A DNA stretch of 62,334 nucleotides from the NCBI GenBank assembly GCA_012271135.1, contig JAAXGZ010000106.1, positions 1-62,334 of the forward strand, read 5' to 3'. Below the pieces are notes generated by a model. The model worked only from the letters and a program-made list of their open reading frames with translations. It was not told where the DNA came from and did no database searches. Source of the stretch: Caldilineales bacterium (lineage in GTDB: Bacteria > Chloroflexota > Anaerolineae > Caldilineales > Caldilineaceae). Shown here one piece after another: positions 17,779 through 26,719 of this stretch; within the stretch, counting starts at the first letter, position 1, and every line of letters starts with the position of its first letter. Position numbers and translations under genes: made by a program.

Positions 17779-18087
17779 TGGAAGCCGCTTGAGCAGGGAG
17801 ATTCGATCAGGAGACCACAGGATTATGGCCGATTCCGATGTTGAGGGATACCGCAGGGACCGGCCAAGGCAATCAGAATGGCTGACAGGAGAATCATGGA
17901 GGGGTTCGCTAGAGGGACGTTGCCAAACAGGACTGCCATGATGTCGACCTTAAGCGGATCAGGGTGCGGTGCGCGGTTCCCGATGTTCGGAATGCCGCCG
18001 CGCTCGGGGCGCCAAGCCCATTCCGCGATAGCCGGCTAGAACATGCAGGTATCCAAGATGGTGACTATAGGGGCTCGGCCCCTGCGG
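17779..18087. other. Intergenic stretch without a confident gene
   Basis: On the minus strand a 38-codon frame (ATG 17939 to 17825) encodes a short hydrophobic peptide with a helix [14 protein letters not shown]. It has no clear ribosome site and I leave it unassigned. Nothing else stands out. Confidence 0.35.
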
Positions 18088-18537
18088 TTACTCCGATACC
18101 AGGTAGGAAAGAACCGAGTCCAGGTCCACTGCCTCCGGGGGCGGCACAGCCTGATCGTCAAACACATGCCACCACGCCTGCAGCAGGTTTGTGAAGAACT
18201 GGGGCAGGTACCTCCTGAGCATGCCGGCATCCAGCAACTCGTTCGGTGCCCGCCTGCGCCCCGTCTTTTCGTTGACAACATCCACGCCAAAGGCGGATGC
18301 CAAACGCATGAACCCCTCAACACACGGCAGGCGTTCCTTGTTGCTCAGGTGGCTGTAGGCACCCATGAGAACCGTCACACTGCCTTCCAGGCGCGTTTGA
18401 GTCGTCTCGTGCGTAACCTGGGTGAACTTGTGCCACTTGGCGGCAGCGCGGCACGAGTCGGCTACATGATCCAACATGTACAGCCACATCTCAACCGCCC
18501 TGGAATCCTTGCGGGGCCGTCCTTGGTATCGACTCAT
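18088..18537 (-). CDS. Hypothetical protein, 149 aa
   Basis: Not recognised. ATG 18537 opens MSRYQGRPRKDSRAVEMWLY, a basic N-terminus, followed by a mostly helical soluble protein with three Trp in the C-terminal half (LPQFFTNLLQAWWHVFDDQ) and an acidic end. An in-frame upstream start at 18615 adds 26 residues without coding character. The amino-acid composition is that of a real protein (balanced charge, regular hydrophobic spacing). It stands alone between thyX and an aldo/keto reductase. Confidence 0.5.
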   Translation of the reverse strand: MSRYQGRPRKDSRAVEMWLYMLDHVADSCRAAAKWHKFTQVTHETTQTRLEGSVTVLMGAYSHLSNKERLPCVEGFMRLASAFGVDVVNEKTGRRRAPNELLDAGMLRRYLPQFFTNLLQAWWHVFDDQAVPPPEAVDLDSVLSYLVSE

Positions 18538-18640
18538 GGTCTGTTCTCGGCTGGACTCCCTACAACGCGATCCCATCTGACCAAGCGGGCGGCAGGTTGG
18601 GGATGCGGGCACCACAGCCGCATCCCGACTGCGGTCGTGT

Positions 18641-18865
18641 TCAGGCAGTGTAGCAGAAGAAATCCCACAGGTATTCCGGGGACAGCAGCGGCGGTTTTGC
18701 CATGTCGGGGGACGGTTGGGACAGGGGCAAAGGGGGTTGGTCAGTCCAGGGGTTCATCCGGACCAAGGCCGGGGCGTCCATGAACGTCGTGGGCGCGGTC
18801 TTGGGGTACCAGCCGACCCGGCGGGGTTGCAGGCGCCGGCCTCTCAGCGGCATGGGCGCGGTCAT
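18641..18865 (-). CDS. Possible small proline-rich protein, 74 aa
   Basis: A minus-strand frame from ATG 18865 to 18641 encodes a Pro-rich peptide with a more natural-looking C-terminus (SPEYLWDFFCYTA). It lies about 100 bases upstream of the 149-aa hypothetical gene, in the same direction. No family, weak ribosome site. The rest of 18538-19067 shows no gene. Confidence 0.25.
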   Translation of the reverse strand: MTAPMPLRGRRLQPRRVGWYPKTAPTTFMDAPALVRMNPWTDQPPLPLSQPSPDMAKPPLLSPEYLWDFFCYTA

Positions 18866-19067
18866 AGTGATCCGAGATGGCTGCGACTGCGTGAGTCATG
18901 CGCCACCGCAGGCCATTGCGTGCAGGACACGGAAAAGTCCGATATCCGATGCACAAGTTCCTTAACTTGCTGCGCTGGGGGTGCCAAGTTTCTTGGTCGC
19001 GGGCAGGTTCGCTCACAATCAGGGCGGCAGTTCCGCATGTCTGCCACCCACAACCAGGAGATTTCAC

Positions 19068-20039
19068 ATGGAATTCACAACACTCGGGCGGACAGGGGTT
19101 GAGGTGTCCCGGCTGTGCTTTGGGACTATGAGCTTCGGTGACATTGCGGATGCCGACATGTCGGGCCGGATGTTCAACCGCTGTCGAGACATCGGCATCA
19201 ACTTCTTCGACTGTGCCAACACGTATGCCGGCGGTCGCTCCGAGGAGATCCTGGGGGCGCTCATCAAGCCGGTGCGCGACGAGATTGTCCTGACGACCAA
19301 GGTCTGCTCTCCCGTGTCCGATCGGCCCAATGACAAGGGGTTGTCCCGTCGCCACATCCTCATGCAGGTGGAGAATTCCCTGCGGCGGCTGGACACGGAC
19401 CGCATTGACCTCTACTTCGTTCACCACTTCGACCCGTTCACACCGATTCCCGACGTTTTGCGCTCGTTGGATCTGCTTGTGCAACAGGGAAAGATTCGCT
19501 ATGCCGGCGTGAGCAACTGGGCCGCCTGGCAGATTGCCCTATCTTTGGGGGAGAGCGCCCGGTTGGACCTGACGCGCTTCGAGTGCATCCAGCCGATGTA
19601 CAGCCTGCTCAAGCGGCAGGCCGAGGTGGAAATCCTGCCGCTGGCGCAGGATCAGGGTCTGGGGGTGATTCCCTACAGTCCCATGGCCGGCGGCATTCTT
19701 TCGGGCAAGTACCGGTGGGACGAGCGGCCTGCCGAATCGCGCCTGGCGGTCAACACAATGTACCAGGCCCGGTACGGTGAGGAACACTACTTTGACACCG
19801 CCACCAAGTTTGCGGCCCTGGCCGGGGAACTGGGCGTATCGGCGCCGGCGCTGGCCGTGGCCTGGGTCGGTTACCATCCCGGTGTGACCGCACCCATCAT
19901 CGGTGCCCGCAACCTGGAGCAGCTCAATTCGTCCCTGGAAGCGCTCGACGTTGGGATGACGGACGAGGTATGGCAACAAGTTGCTTCGTTGGTGCCTGTG
20001 CCTCCCATGGCCACTGATCGGGAAGACGACCGCGGTTAG
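19068..20039 (+). CDS. Aldo/keto reductase
   Basis: An NADPH-dependent oxidoreductase of the AKR superfamily, 323 residues, a TIM barrel. The catalytic tetrad is readable: Asp48 and Tyr53 (FDCANTYAGG), Lys78 (LTTKV) and His119 (YFVHHFDP). The cofactor-binding C-terminal region includes PIIGARNLEQL. ATG 19068 has an ideal AGGAG at 19056-19060. An in-frame upstream start at 18981 is rejected because the family begins with this MEFTTLGRTGVEVSRL sequence. It resembles the AKR11/12-type enzymes (YccK/YhdN-like) acting on small aldehydes or sugars; the substrate is unknown. It converges with a glycosyltransferase across a strong hairpin. Confidence 0.92.
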   Translation: MEFTTLGRTGVEVSRLCFGTMSFGDIADADMSGRMFNRCRDIGINFFDCANTYAGGRSEEILGALIKPVRDEIVLTTKVCSPVSDRPNDKGLSRRHILMQVENSLRRLDTDRIDLYFVHHFDPFTPIPDVLRSLDLLVQQGKIRYAGVSNWAAWQIALSLGESARLDLTRFECIQPMYSLLKRQAEVEILPLAQDQGLGVIPYSPMAGGILSGKYRWDERPAESRLAVNTMYQARYGEEHYFDTATKFAALAGELGVSAPALAVAWVGYHPGVTAPIIGARNLEQLNSSLEALDVGMTDEVWQQVASLVPVPPMATDREDDRG

Positions 20040-20046
20040 CCTCGGC

Positions 20047-20077
20047 CCCTCGGAGCGGTCGGCAGCCGCTCCGAGGG
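20047..20077. terminator. Hairpin between convergent genes, probably a bidirectional terminator
   Basis: A 12-bp GC-rich stem (20047-20058 with 20066-20077) with a 7-base loop fills the 38 bases between the convergent stops of the aldo/keto reductase and the glycosyltransferase. There is no clear T-run on either side, so it may work as a roadblock or RNA stabiliser. Confidence 0.5.
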
Positions 20078-21190
20078 CTACTGTGCCGCGGCTGTCCGGA
20101 AGGCCTCTTCATACATGGGGCCCACCACATTCCAACTGTACCGGTCCCGTACCAGGTTGTGACTTGCCTGGCCCTGCATATGCATGTCGGCGGCGGTTTG
20201 CGCGGCCAGGTACCGAATAGCCCCTTCGAGAGCATCCGCATCGTTGGGCGGGATTAGCTGCCCGGTTTGGCGGGTGACCAGCAGCCGGTTGGCTCCCACA
20301 TCGGTTGCCGCCAGCGGCAGGCGGTGCCACATGGCCTCCAAGAGAGCGGTGGGCATCCCTTCGTGGAGCGACGGGTAGACAAAGGCCCCAGCCTGTCTGT
20401 ATTCCCGGGCCAGATCGGTCCCGAAGCGCGGGCCGGCCAGTTCCACGTTGTCCAAGCCGGCCTTCCGGACCGCTTCGACCAAGGGGCCGTCCCCCACGAG
20501 ACGCACGTGAATATCCAGGTCCTGCACGTGGCGCATGGCGTCCATCAAAATGTGAATCCCCTTGCGGTAGCTGATAGTCCCTACATAGAGAAGGTGGTTC
20601 GAATCGCTGGCGGGAGCCGGGTTCGCATCCAGTTCCGGCGCGTGCACGTCCACGGCGTTGGGCAGGTTCAGGATTCGTTCGGGGGCCAGGTTGCACTGTT
20701 GGATCAGGTTCTCGTCCAGCAGCCCACCCATGCTGACGGCATAATCCGCATTCCGGGCCAGATGGCGGCGCGCCCACAGACGCGGTCTGAAGAGGGCGAG
20801 ATCGATCAGGGCTTTGCGAGGCTCGTGGCGCAGGAATCCCCGAAAGTACTGTGGCTGGAACTCCCGCCAGGTGTGGTCGTTCACGATGCACGGGAACCGG
20901 CGGCGGCGCAGGTAGCGCACAAGCGGCAGGCCGTCGCTGTATCCCACGTCCCAAGTCCGGGGACCGGTCCAGCGGTCCACGTGCCGGGCAAAGTCGAGAA
21001 CGTGACGGCCCTTGGGGAGTGTGTGTTCCGTCACGGAAGGCAGATCCGGGAAGTGGCGGGTTGGATATGGATGAAGCACGTCCAGTTCGTGCCCGGCCCC
21101 GGCCAGGTGCCGGATCAGGTGCACGGAATGGAGGCCGGATCCGCCGACTACGTCGGGGAACAGATGGGGTGTGGCAAACAGGATGCGCAT
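20078..21190 (-). CDS. Glycosyltransferase family 4 protein
   Basis: A GT-B-fold glycosyltransferase of 370 residues that transfers a sugar from a nucleotide donor, probably to a lipid or polysaccharide at the membrane. The N-terminal acceptor domain has the typical glycine loop (FPDVVGGSGLHSVHLIRHLA) and the C-terminal donor domain carries LLYVGTISYRKGIHIL, VRLVGDGPL and the E-x7-E motif in HEGMPTALLEAM. The start is ATG 21190. It is alone on the minus strand, with no other surface-polysaccharide genes around it, so its product cannot be guessed. Confidence 0.9.
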   Translation of the reverse strand: MRILFATPHLFPDVVGGSGLHSVHLIRHLAGAGHELDVLHPYPTRHFPDLPSVTEHTLPKGRHVLDFARHVDRWTGPRTWDVGYSDGLPLVRYLRRRRFPCIVNDHTWREFQPQYFRGFLRHEPRKALIDLALFRPRLWARRHLARNADYAVSMGGLLDENLIQQCNLAPERILNLPNAVDVHAPELDANPAPASDSNHLLYVGTISYRKGIHILMDAMRHVQDLDIHVRLVGDGPLVEAVRKAGLDNVELAGPRFGTDLAREYRQAGAFVYPSLHEGMPTALLEAMWHRLPLAATDVGANRLLVTRQTGQLIPPNDADALEGAIRYLAAQTAADMHMQGQASHNLVRDRYSWNVVGPMYEEAFRTAAAQ

Positions 21191-21591
21191 GCCGGATAGT
21201 GTATTCGTGGGCTTTGCTTCAACACGGATTGGCCGTTTTGTCGCGGGTCATGCGTTCCGGATGGCTAAGCCTCGCCCCCTCCCTCCGGCTCCCCTGGTTC
21301 GATCAAGGTTGGCCCGTTGGTGCAACCACATCCACGGTTCCTAACACGATCCATCGCACCGGCCTTGGGCCTGCAAACAGAAATCCCCGGATTTTGGCAT
21401 CGGAGAGGGTGCGGAACCGACGCGCGGAGGGAGCAGGATTTCCCAATCCCCGCCGTTTGGTGCACGATCAATTAGGAACAGCTGAGGGGGCGCAACTACC
21501 AAGACGTGACCGCACACTCCCATCGGCGGCATTTGCCGGCGCACATTGCGTCGGCATGGCGTCAAGTATCAGCTAACGGACGGACTCGACC
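21191..21591. other. Divergent intergenic region upstream of the purine cluster
   Basis: Four hundred bases between the divergent glycosyltransferase and purL must hold promoters for both. I see no tRNA, no recognisable riboswitch and no near-consensus promoter. The bases around 21465-21480 (gatcaattaggaac) are the most AT-rich part and the likeliest promoter area for purL. Confidence 0.4.
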
Positions 21592-24426
21592 GTGATTCGA
21601 CTGGAGATTCGGGGCGGTTTGGGTCACCGCGCACGCGCAGTCACTGCCCAATTGCCCTTTCTGGGCCTGGCAGCTACCGGTGCCTGCGAGGCGACCGCGG
21701 TTTACTTTCTGGACGCGGATTTTGACGACGATGCGTTGGAATTGCTCTGTGCAAGGCTGCTCAGGGACCCCGTAACCGAAACGGCCGCGTGGATGCGCGA
21801 TCCCCGGAACAATGCAGGCAGCCCTGCAGCCGTGGAGGTCGCGCGCAAGCGAGGGGTGACGGATGCCGAGGCCCGCGTCCTTGAGAACGCATTGGTTCGC
21901 TTGGGACTTCCCCCTGCCCGCGCGGCCCGCGCAACGCGCTACGAATTTGCGGGATCGCTCGGTGAGGAGGACCTGCATCGGATTGCCCGCGACCTGCTGT
22001 GCAACGCCACCACGGAACGGTATGCGGTGGGATGGTTGCAGCCCGAGTTCGAGGAGGGGGCCGGGCATTCAAGTCGATGCGAGACTATACCGGTGCGAGC
22101 CCTCACGGACGGGCGGCTGGTGGCCTTGAGCCGGGATCGGGGTCTGGCCCTGAACCTCGCCGAGATGCAGTACATCCGCCGGGCGTTTCGGGACTTCGGG
22201 CGCGATCCCACGGACGTGGAACTGGAGACTCTGGCCCAGACCTGGTCCGAACACTGTCAACACAAGACCTTCAAGGCCCGCATCCGTTTCCGCCACGAGG
22301 ATCTGCACGGCCGGACCATTGGCGCCGAGACCATTGACGGAATTTTCGACACCTGCATCCGCGCGGTGAACCGCGAGGTGGCGAAGGCGTGGCTCGTCTC
22401 GGTGTTCGAGGATGATGCCGGAGTGATTCGGTTCACCGACGCCCTGGATCTGGCGTTCAAGGTGGAGACGCACAACCATCCCTCCGCCCTGGATCCCTTC
22501 GGCGGCGCGCACACTGGTGTCGGTGGTGTCGTGCGGGATGTCCTGGGCGTTTCGGCCCGGCCCATCGCCGCCACCGACGTCCTCTGCTTTGGTCCGCCGG
22601 ACCTGCCCGACGCGGCGGTTCCCGCAGGAACCCTCCATCCGCGTCGGATTCGGGAGGGGGTTGTGCGGGGGATCGGCGACTACGGGAACAAACTGGGACT
22701 GCCCACGCTGAGTGGCGCCATCGTCTACGACCGGGGCTACGTGAACAATCCCTTGGTCTACTGCGGCTGTATCGGCGTGGCGCCGCACGGCGTCCACCCG
22801 ACGGGAGCGGAGGTCGGCGATCTGGTGGTGGCACTCGGTGGCCGGACAGGCCTGGACGGCCTGCACGGCGCCACCTTTTCCTCCGCGGATCTTGCCGAGG
22901 ATACCCGGGAGACGCAGGGTAGCGCCGTGCAGATTGGCGATCCCATCCTCGAAAAGGGACTGATGGAGCTGCTGGGCCAGGCCCGCGACGAACGGCTCTA
23001 TACGGCGGTCACGGACTGCGGTGCCGGCGGGTTCTCGTCTGCCATCGGCGAGATGGGCGAGGAGCTCGGGGTGGAAGTTCACCTTGATCGCATCCGTGTC
23101 AAGTATCCGGCTCTTGCGCCTTGGGAGCTGTGGCTGTCCGAAGCCCAGGAGCGGATGGTGGTGGCCGTGCCGCCCGCGCGGCTGGCGCGGCTGGAGGTGT
23201 TGGCGGATCACTGGGAGGTCGAACTGAGTGTCCTGGGTAAATTCACCGGGAACCGCGAACTGCATGTTCGGCACGAGGGGCGAACGGTCGGGCGGCTGCC
23301 GATGGACTTCGTGCATCACGGCTGGCCGCGGCCGGAACTCAACGCGATCCACCGCGAACCTTCAACGTGCGCTCCGGCCGGAACTCCGTGGGCCGATGGC
23401 GAGCAAGCCCTGAAGACGCTCCTGACGCATCCGTCGGTCTCCAGCAAGGAGGCGGTGATTCGCACGTTCGACCACGAAGTGCGGGGCGGCACGCTGGTAC
23501 GGCCCCTGACCGGTCCCTGCCAGGACGGGCCGGCCGACGGTGTGGTCTTCGAACCCCTGGAGGCGGCGGGCTCCGGCCGGGCCGTCGCGGTGGGCCATGG
23601 GATCAACCCGATGCTCGGCCTGCACGATCCGTACGCCATGGGTGGCGCCGTCGTTGACGAGGCTGTTCGCAACCTGGTCTGCGCCGGTGCCGATCCCGAT
23701 CACATCGCCCTGCTTGACAACTTCTGCTGGGGCAATCCAACGCTTCCCGATCGGCTGGGGGCACTGGTGCGGGCCGCGCAGGGGTGCCGGGACGCGGCGA
23801 TCGCGCTGCAGGTTCCATTCATCTCGGGCAAGGACAGCCTCTACAACGAGTACGACGGCAAGCCCATTCCGGGTACGCTCCTCATCTCCGGCATTGGCAT
23901 CGTGCCCGATGTCGATCATTGCATGACGGTGCACGCCAAGTTCTCCGGATCCCTGCTCTTCGTACTGGGCGACACCCGCGCGGAACTGGGAGGCAGCCTT
24001 CTCCACTGCCTGTATGGTCTGTCGGGAGGTGTGCCGCCCGTAACGGAGGCGGCATTCGGGGACCGGTACCGCGCGCTGCACGGGCTGATCCGGTCCGGGA
24101 GCGTGCTCTCCGCCCACGATGCCAGCGAAGGCGGTCTCGCGCTGGCGGCGGCCGAAATGGCGCTGGCAGGCCGCATGGGGATGGAATTGGATCTGACCGA
24201 AGTCCATGCGGATCCGTGGCACGCGCTGTTCAGCGAGAGCAACGGCAGGATTCTGATCGAGGTCGATCCGGAGGCTGTGGAGACGGTGACGAATGCCTGT
24301 CGCGACCTGCCGCTGCTGTGCTTGGGTCGGTTGGGCGGAAAGCGGGTGCTGATGCGACACCATGAGACGGTGCATGTCGATGCCGCCGTGGAGGCGCTGA
24401 CAGCGTATTGGCGGGGTGCGGAGTAA
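21592..24426 (+). CDS. purL: Phosphoribosylformylglycinamidine synthase, PurL with a fused N-terminal PurS-like region
   Basis: Fourth step of purine synthesis: FGAR + Gln + ATP gives FGAM. At 944 residues it is longer than stand-alone PurL (about 740) and shorter than the one-chain enzyme (about 1290) that includes glutaminase. The first 200 residues look like the PurS-type N-terminal region; the catalytic part carries TWSEHCQHKTFKARI, VETHNHPSALDPFGGAHTGV, YGNKLGLPTLSGAI, SGKDSLYNEYDG and AHDASEGGLALAAAEMAL. The glutaminase PurQ is encoded next, and no free purS is present, consistent with fusion. The start is GTG 21592. It opens a nine-gene purine cluster. Confidence 0.95.
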   Translation: MIRLEIRGGLGHRARAVTAQLPFLGLAATGACEATAVYFLDADFDDDALELLCARLLRDPVTETAAWMRDPRNNAGSPAAVEVARKRGVTDAEARVLENALVRLGLPPARAARATRYEFAGSLGEEDLHRIARDLLCNATTERYAVGWLQPEFEEGAGHSSRCETIPVRALTDGRLVALSRDRGLALNLAEMQYIRRAFRDFGRDPTDVELETLAQTWSEHCQHKTFKARIRFRHEDLHGRTIGAETIDGIFDTCIRAVNREVAKAWLVSVFEDDAGVIRFTDALDLAFKVETHNHPSALDPFGGAHTGVGGVVRDVLGVSARPIAATDVLCFGPPDLPDAAVPAGTLHPRRIREGVVRGIGDYGNKLGLPTLSGAIVYDRGYVNNPLVYCGCIGVAPHGVHPTGAEVGDLVVALGGRTGLDGLHGATFSSADLAEDTRETQGSAVQIGDPILEKGLMELLGQARDERLYTAVTDCGAGGFSSAIGEMGEELGVEVHLDRIRVKYPALAPWELWLSEAQERMVVAVPPARLARLEVLADHWEVELSVLGKFTGNRELHVRHEGRTVGRLPMDFVHHGWPRPELNAIHREPSTCAPAGTPWADGEQALKTLLTHPSVSSKEAVIRTFDHEVRGGTLVRPLTGPCQDGPADGVVFEPLEAAGSGRAVAVGHGINPMLGLHDPYAMGGAVVDEAVRNLVCAGADPDHIALLDNFCWGNPTLPDRLGALVRAAQGCRDAAIALQVPFISGKDSLYNEYDGKPIPGTLLISGIGIVPDVDHCMTVHAKFSGSLLFVLGDTRAELGGSLLHCLYGLSGGVPPVTEAAFGDRYRALHGLIRSGSVLSAHDASEGGLALAAAEMALAGRMGMELDLTEVHADPWHALFSESNGRILIEVDPEAVETVTNACRDLPLLCLGRLGGKRVLMRHHETVHVDAAVEALTAYWRGAE

Positions 24427-24430
24427 TGAG

Positions 24431-25210
24431 ATGGCTCGTCCCCGTGTTCTGATCTTCCATTCGCCGGGCACAAACCGGGATGCCGAGACCTTGCGCGCCC
24501 TGGAACTGGCTGGTGCCGAGGCGGAGATTGCCCATGTGTGGGATGTCCGCGCAGGCACTGTCTCCCTGACTGACTGTCGGGCGGTTGTCCTGCCCGGCGG
24601 TTTCGGATACGGTGACGCATTGGGTGCCGGTATCTTGCAGGCTCTTGACCTGACGACTTGGCTGCAGGACGCGGTCGGAACCTTTGTGGGACAGGGAGGA
24701 CGGGTGCTCGGCATCTGCAACGGTTTCCAGACGCTTGTCAAGTCGGGCTTGCTGGATGGCGGATGCGAGCCCGTCAAGCCGGGGAACCGCGCCGTTACCC
24801 TGACCCACAACGAGCGCGGGCATTTCGAATGTCGTTGGGTGCATATGGCGCCGGCAGCCGACTGTGCAGCCGACTGGCTGCGGGGACTGTCGATGCCGGT
24901 TTTCTGCCCCGTGGCGCACGGCGAGGGCCGTTTCCTGACACAGGATGCGAACACGCTGAACCATCTCGCGGTGCAAGGCCGGATCGCGCTGCGCTACGTG
25001 CATGCCGACGGCAGGGCCGCCGCAGGGAGCTACCCGCACAACCCAAACGGTTCGGTCGGCGACGTAGCAGGAATTTGCAGCCCGGACGGTCTGGTCGTGG
25101 GGTTCATGCCTCATCCGGAGGATCATCTTCTGCGCCGGCACAGTCCCGTCCCGGTGCCTGTGGATGCGATGGGACTTCGTCTCTTTGAAGCCTTTGTGGA
25201 GGCTCTGTGA
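24431..25210 (+). CDS. purQ: Phosphoribosylformylglycinamidine synthase, glutaminase subunit PurQ
   Basis: A class I glutamine amidotransferase that supplies ammonia to PurL. Nucleophile cysteine in LGICNGFQ, and the His-Glu pair in FMPHPEDH near the C-terminus, complete the catalytic triad; PGGFGYGDALGAG is the oxyanion strand. Length 259 is normal. ATG 24431 lies four bases after the purL stop, so translation is likely coupled; an in-frame GTG at 24416 overlapping purL is less likely. Confidence 0.95.
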   Translation: MARPRVLIFHSPGTNRDAETLRALELAGAEAEIAHVWDVRAGTVSLTDCRAVVLPGGFGYGDALGAGILQALDLTTWLQDAVGTFVGQGGRVLGICNGFQTLVKSGLLDGGCEPVKPGNRAVTLTHNERGHFECRWVHMAPAADCAADWLRGLSMPVFCPVAHGEGRFLTQDANTLNHLAVQGRIALRYVHADGRAAAGSYPHNPNGSVGDVAGICSPDGLVVGFMPHPEDHLLRRHSPVPVPVDAMGLRLFEAFVEAL

Positions 25211-26178
25211 CACTCAACCGCGACCTGTTTGCGGAGGCTTGGCGCAATCCTTTCACCGGATTGCCGCCTGTTGGGCGACATCTCTCGTCCATCCATTCCG
25301 GGAAGGTACGTGAGCTCTTTGCCCTGGGCCCACAGTTGGTGCTGGTGACCACCGACCGCATCTCCGCCTTTGATCGGGTGCTGGGCGGGATACCTTTCAG
25401 GGGACAGGTTCTCAACCAGTTGACGGCCTTTTGGGCGGAAACCCTGGCCGACATTGCGCCCACGGCGGTCATTGCCATACCGGATCCAAACATCATGGTG
25501 GCGCAGCGGCTCGAACCCGTGATGGTCGAGGTGGTCGTGCGCGGGTACATTACGGGTGTGACGCAGACCTCGCTCTGGACCCGCTATGCACGGGGGGAGC
25601 GTGTTCTCTACGGCCACCGTCTACCCGACGGTCTGCAAAAGGATGATCCGTTGCCGGAACCGCTGGTCACGCCCACCACCAAGGCGTTGGAAGGCCACGA
25701 CGAGCCCCTCGCGTCCGACGAGGTGGTTGCGCGCGGCCTGCTGGATGGTTCGGCCTGGACGCAGGTGCAGGAACTCGCACTGGGCCTCTTTGCGCGCGGG
25801 CGGGAAGTCGCGGCCGAGGCGGGACTTGTGCTCGTGGATACGAAGTACGAGTTCGGAGTTGATGGGGAGGGCCGCATCCTGTTGATGGATGAATTCCACA
25901 CCCCCGACAGCAGCCGGTACTGGCAAGCGGACGATCCGACGCGTGCCAACTGGGACAAGGAGTACGTGCGGAAGTGGCTGACAACGCACGGATTCGCGGG
26001 CGAGGGCGGGAGGCCGCCGGAGCTCCCGGAAGAGTTGGCGTACCAGACAGCAAGCCGATACATCGAGGTGCTGGAACGGTTGACGGGACGACCCTTCGAA
26101 CCGGGTGCCTACCCGGCGGCTGAGCGGGTCGCCGGCTGTCTGGAAACGCTGCGCGCGGACGGCATCAAGGCAACATAA
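25207..26178 (+). CDS. purC: Phosphoribosylaminoimidazole-succinocarboxamide synthase (SAICAR synthetase)
   Basis: Ligates aspartate to CAIR with ATP, step 7 of purine synthesis. The 323-residue protein is of the longer, yeast-like type with [52 protein letters not shown] and [14 protein letters not shown]. It starts at GTG 25207, and GTGA overlaps the purQ stop (TGA 25208-25210), a classical coupled junction that also appears elsewhere in this cluster. Confidence 0.95.
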   Translation: MTLNRDLFAEAWRNPFTGLPPVGRHLSSIHSGKVRELFALGPQLVLVTTDRISAFDRVLGGIPFRGQVLNQLTAFWAETLADIAPTAVIAIPDPNIMVAQRLEPVMVEVVVRGYITGVTQTSLWTRYARGERVLYGHRLPDGLQKDDPLPEPLVTPTTKALEGHDEPLASDEVVARGLLDGSAWTQVQELALGLFARGREVAAEAGLVLVDTKYEFGVDGEGRILLMDEFHTPDSSRYWQADDPTRANWDKEYVRKWLTTHGFAGEGGRPPELPEELAYQTASRYIEVLERLTGRPFEPGAYPAAERVAGCLETLRADGIKAT

Positions 26179-26195
26179 AGGCGGAGGCGACGAAC

Positions 26196-26714
26196 GTGGC
26201 GGTGGAACAGCCCCTGGTCGGGGTGATCATGGGCAGTACGTCGGATTGGGAAGGGTGCATGCGGCACGCAGCCGAGACGCTCCGTAGCTTGGCCATTCCC
26301 TACGAGGCGCGTGTCGTGTCGGCGCATCGCACGCCGAATCTCATGTGCGAGTATGCGGAAGCCGCGGAAGGTCGAGGCCTGCAGGTCATTGTCGCAGGTG
26401 CCGGCGGCGCCGCCCATCTGCCCGGCATGACAGCCGGCCACACGCGGTTGCCGGTGATTGGCGTGCCCGTCCGGAGCAGTGCGCTTCAAGGGCTCGATTC
26501 GCTGCTCTCCATTGTGCAAATGCCCCGCGGGGTGCCGGTGGCGACCATGGCCATTGGCACAGCGGGGGCCATGAATGCCGCGTTACTGGCGGCGCGCATT
26601 CTGGCCCTCCGCGACGAGGCCCTTCGCGAACGGCTCGAAGCCTACACGGTTCGACAGACGGCCGACGTGCTGGCGGCCGAACTGCCACCTCCACCGCATC
26701 CAGAGGCTGGGTAG
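26196..26714 (+). CDS. purE: N5-carboxyaminoimidazole ribonucleotide mutase
   Basis: Class I PurE, 172 residues: moves the carboxyl of N5-CAIR to carbon to give CAIR. Motifs: [15 protein letters not shown] at the N-terminus, [10 protein letters not shown] with the active-site His, [12 protein letters not shown] and [19 protein letters not shown]. The start is GTG 26196 with GGAGG at 26182-26186. Its substrate is made by PurK, encoded next, which confirms the class I pathway. Confidence 0.95.
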   Translation: MAVEQPLVGVIMGSTSDWEGCMRHAAETLRSLAIPYEARVVSAHRTPNLMCEYAEAAEGRGLQVIVAGAGGAAHLPGMTAGHTRLPVIGVPVRSSALQGLDSLLSIVQMPRGVPVATMAIGTAGAMNAALLAARILALRDEALRERLEAYTVRQTADVLAAELPPPPHPEAG

Positions 26715-26719
26715 GCCAC

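Noticed and set aside
21280-21330. A possible tRNA around the ggttcgatc segment
   Set aside because: No matching T-stem, acceptor stem or anticodon arm can be drawn on either strand.
26345-26719. Upstream extension making a purE-purK fusion
   Set aside because: The extension overlaps purE in a different frame, is Arg-rich and not homologous; purK begins normally at 26720.
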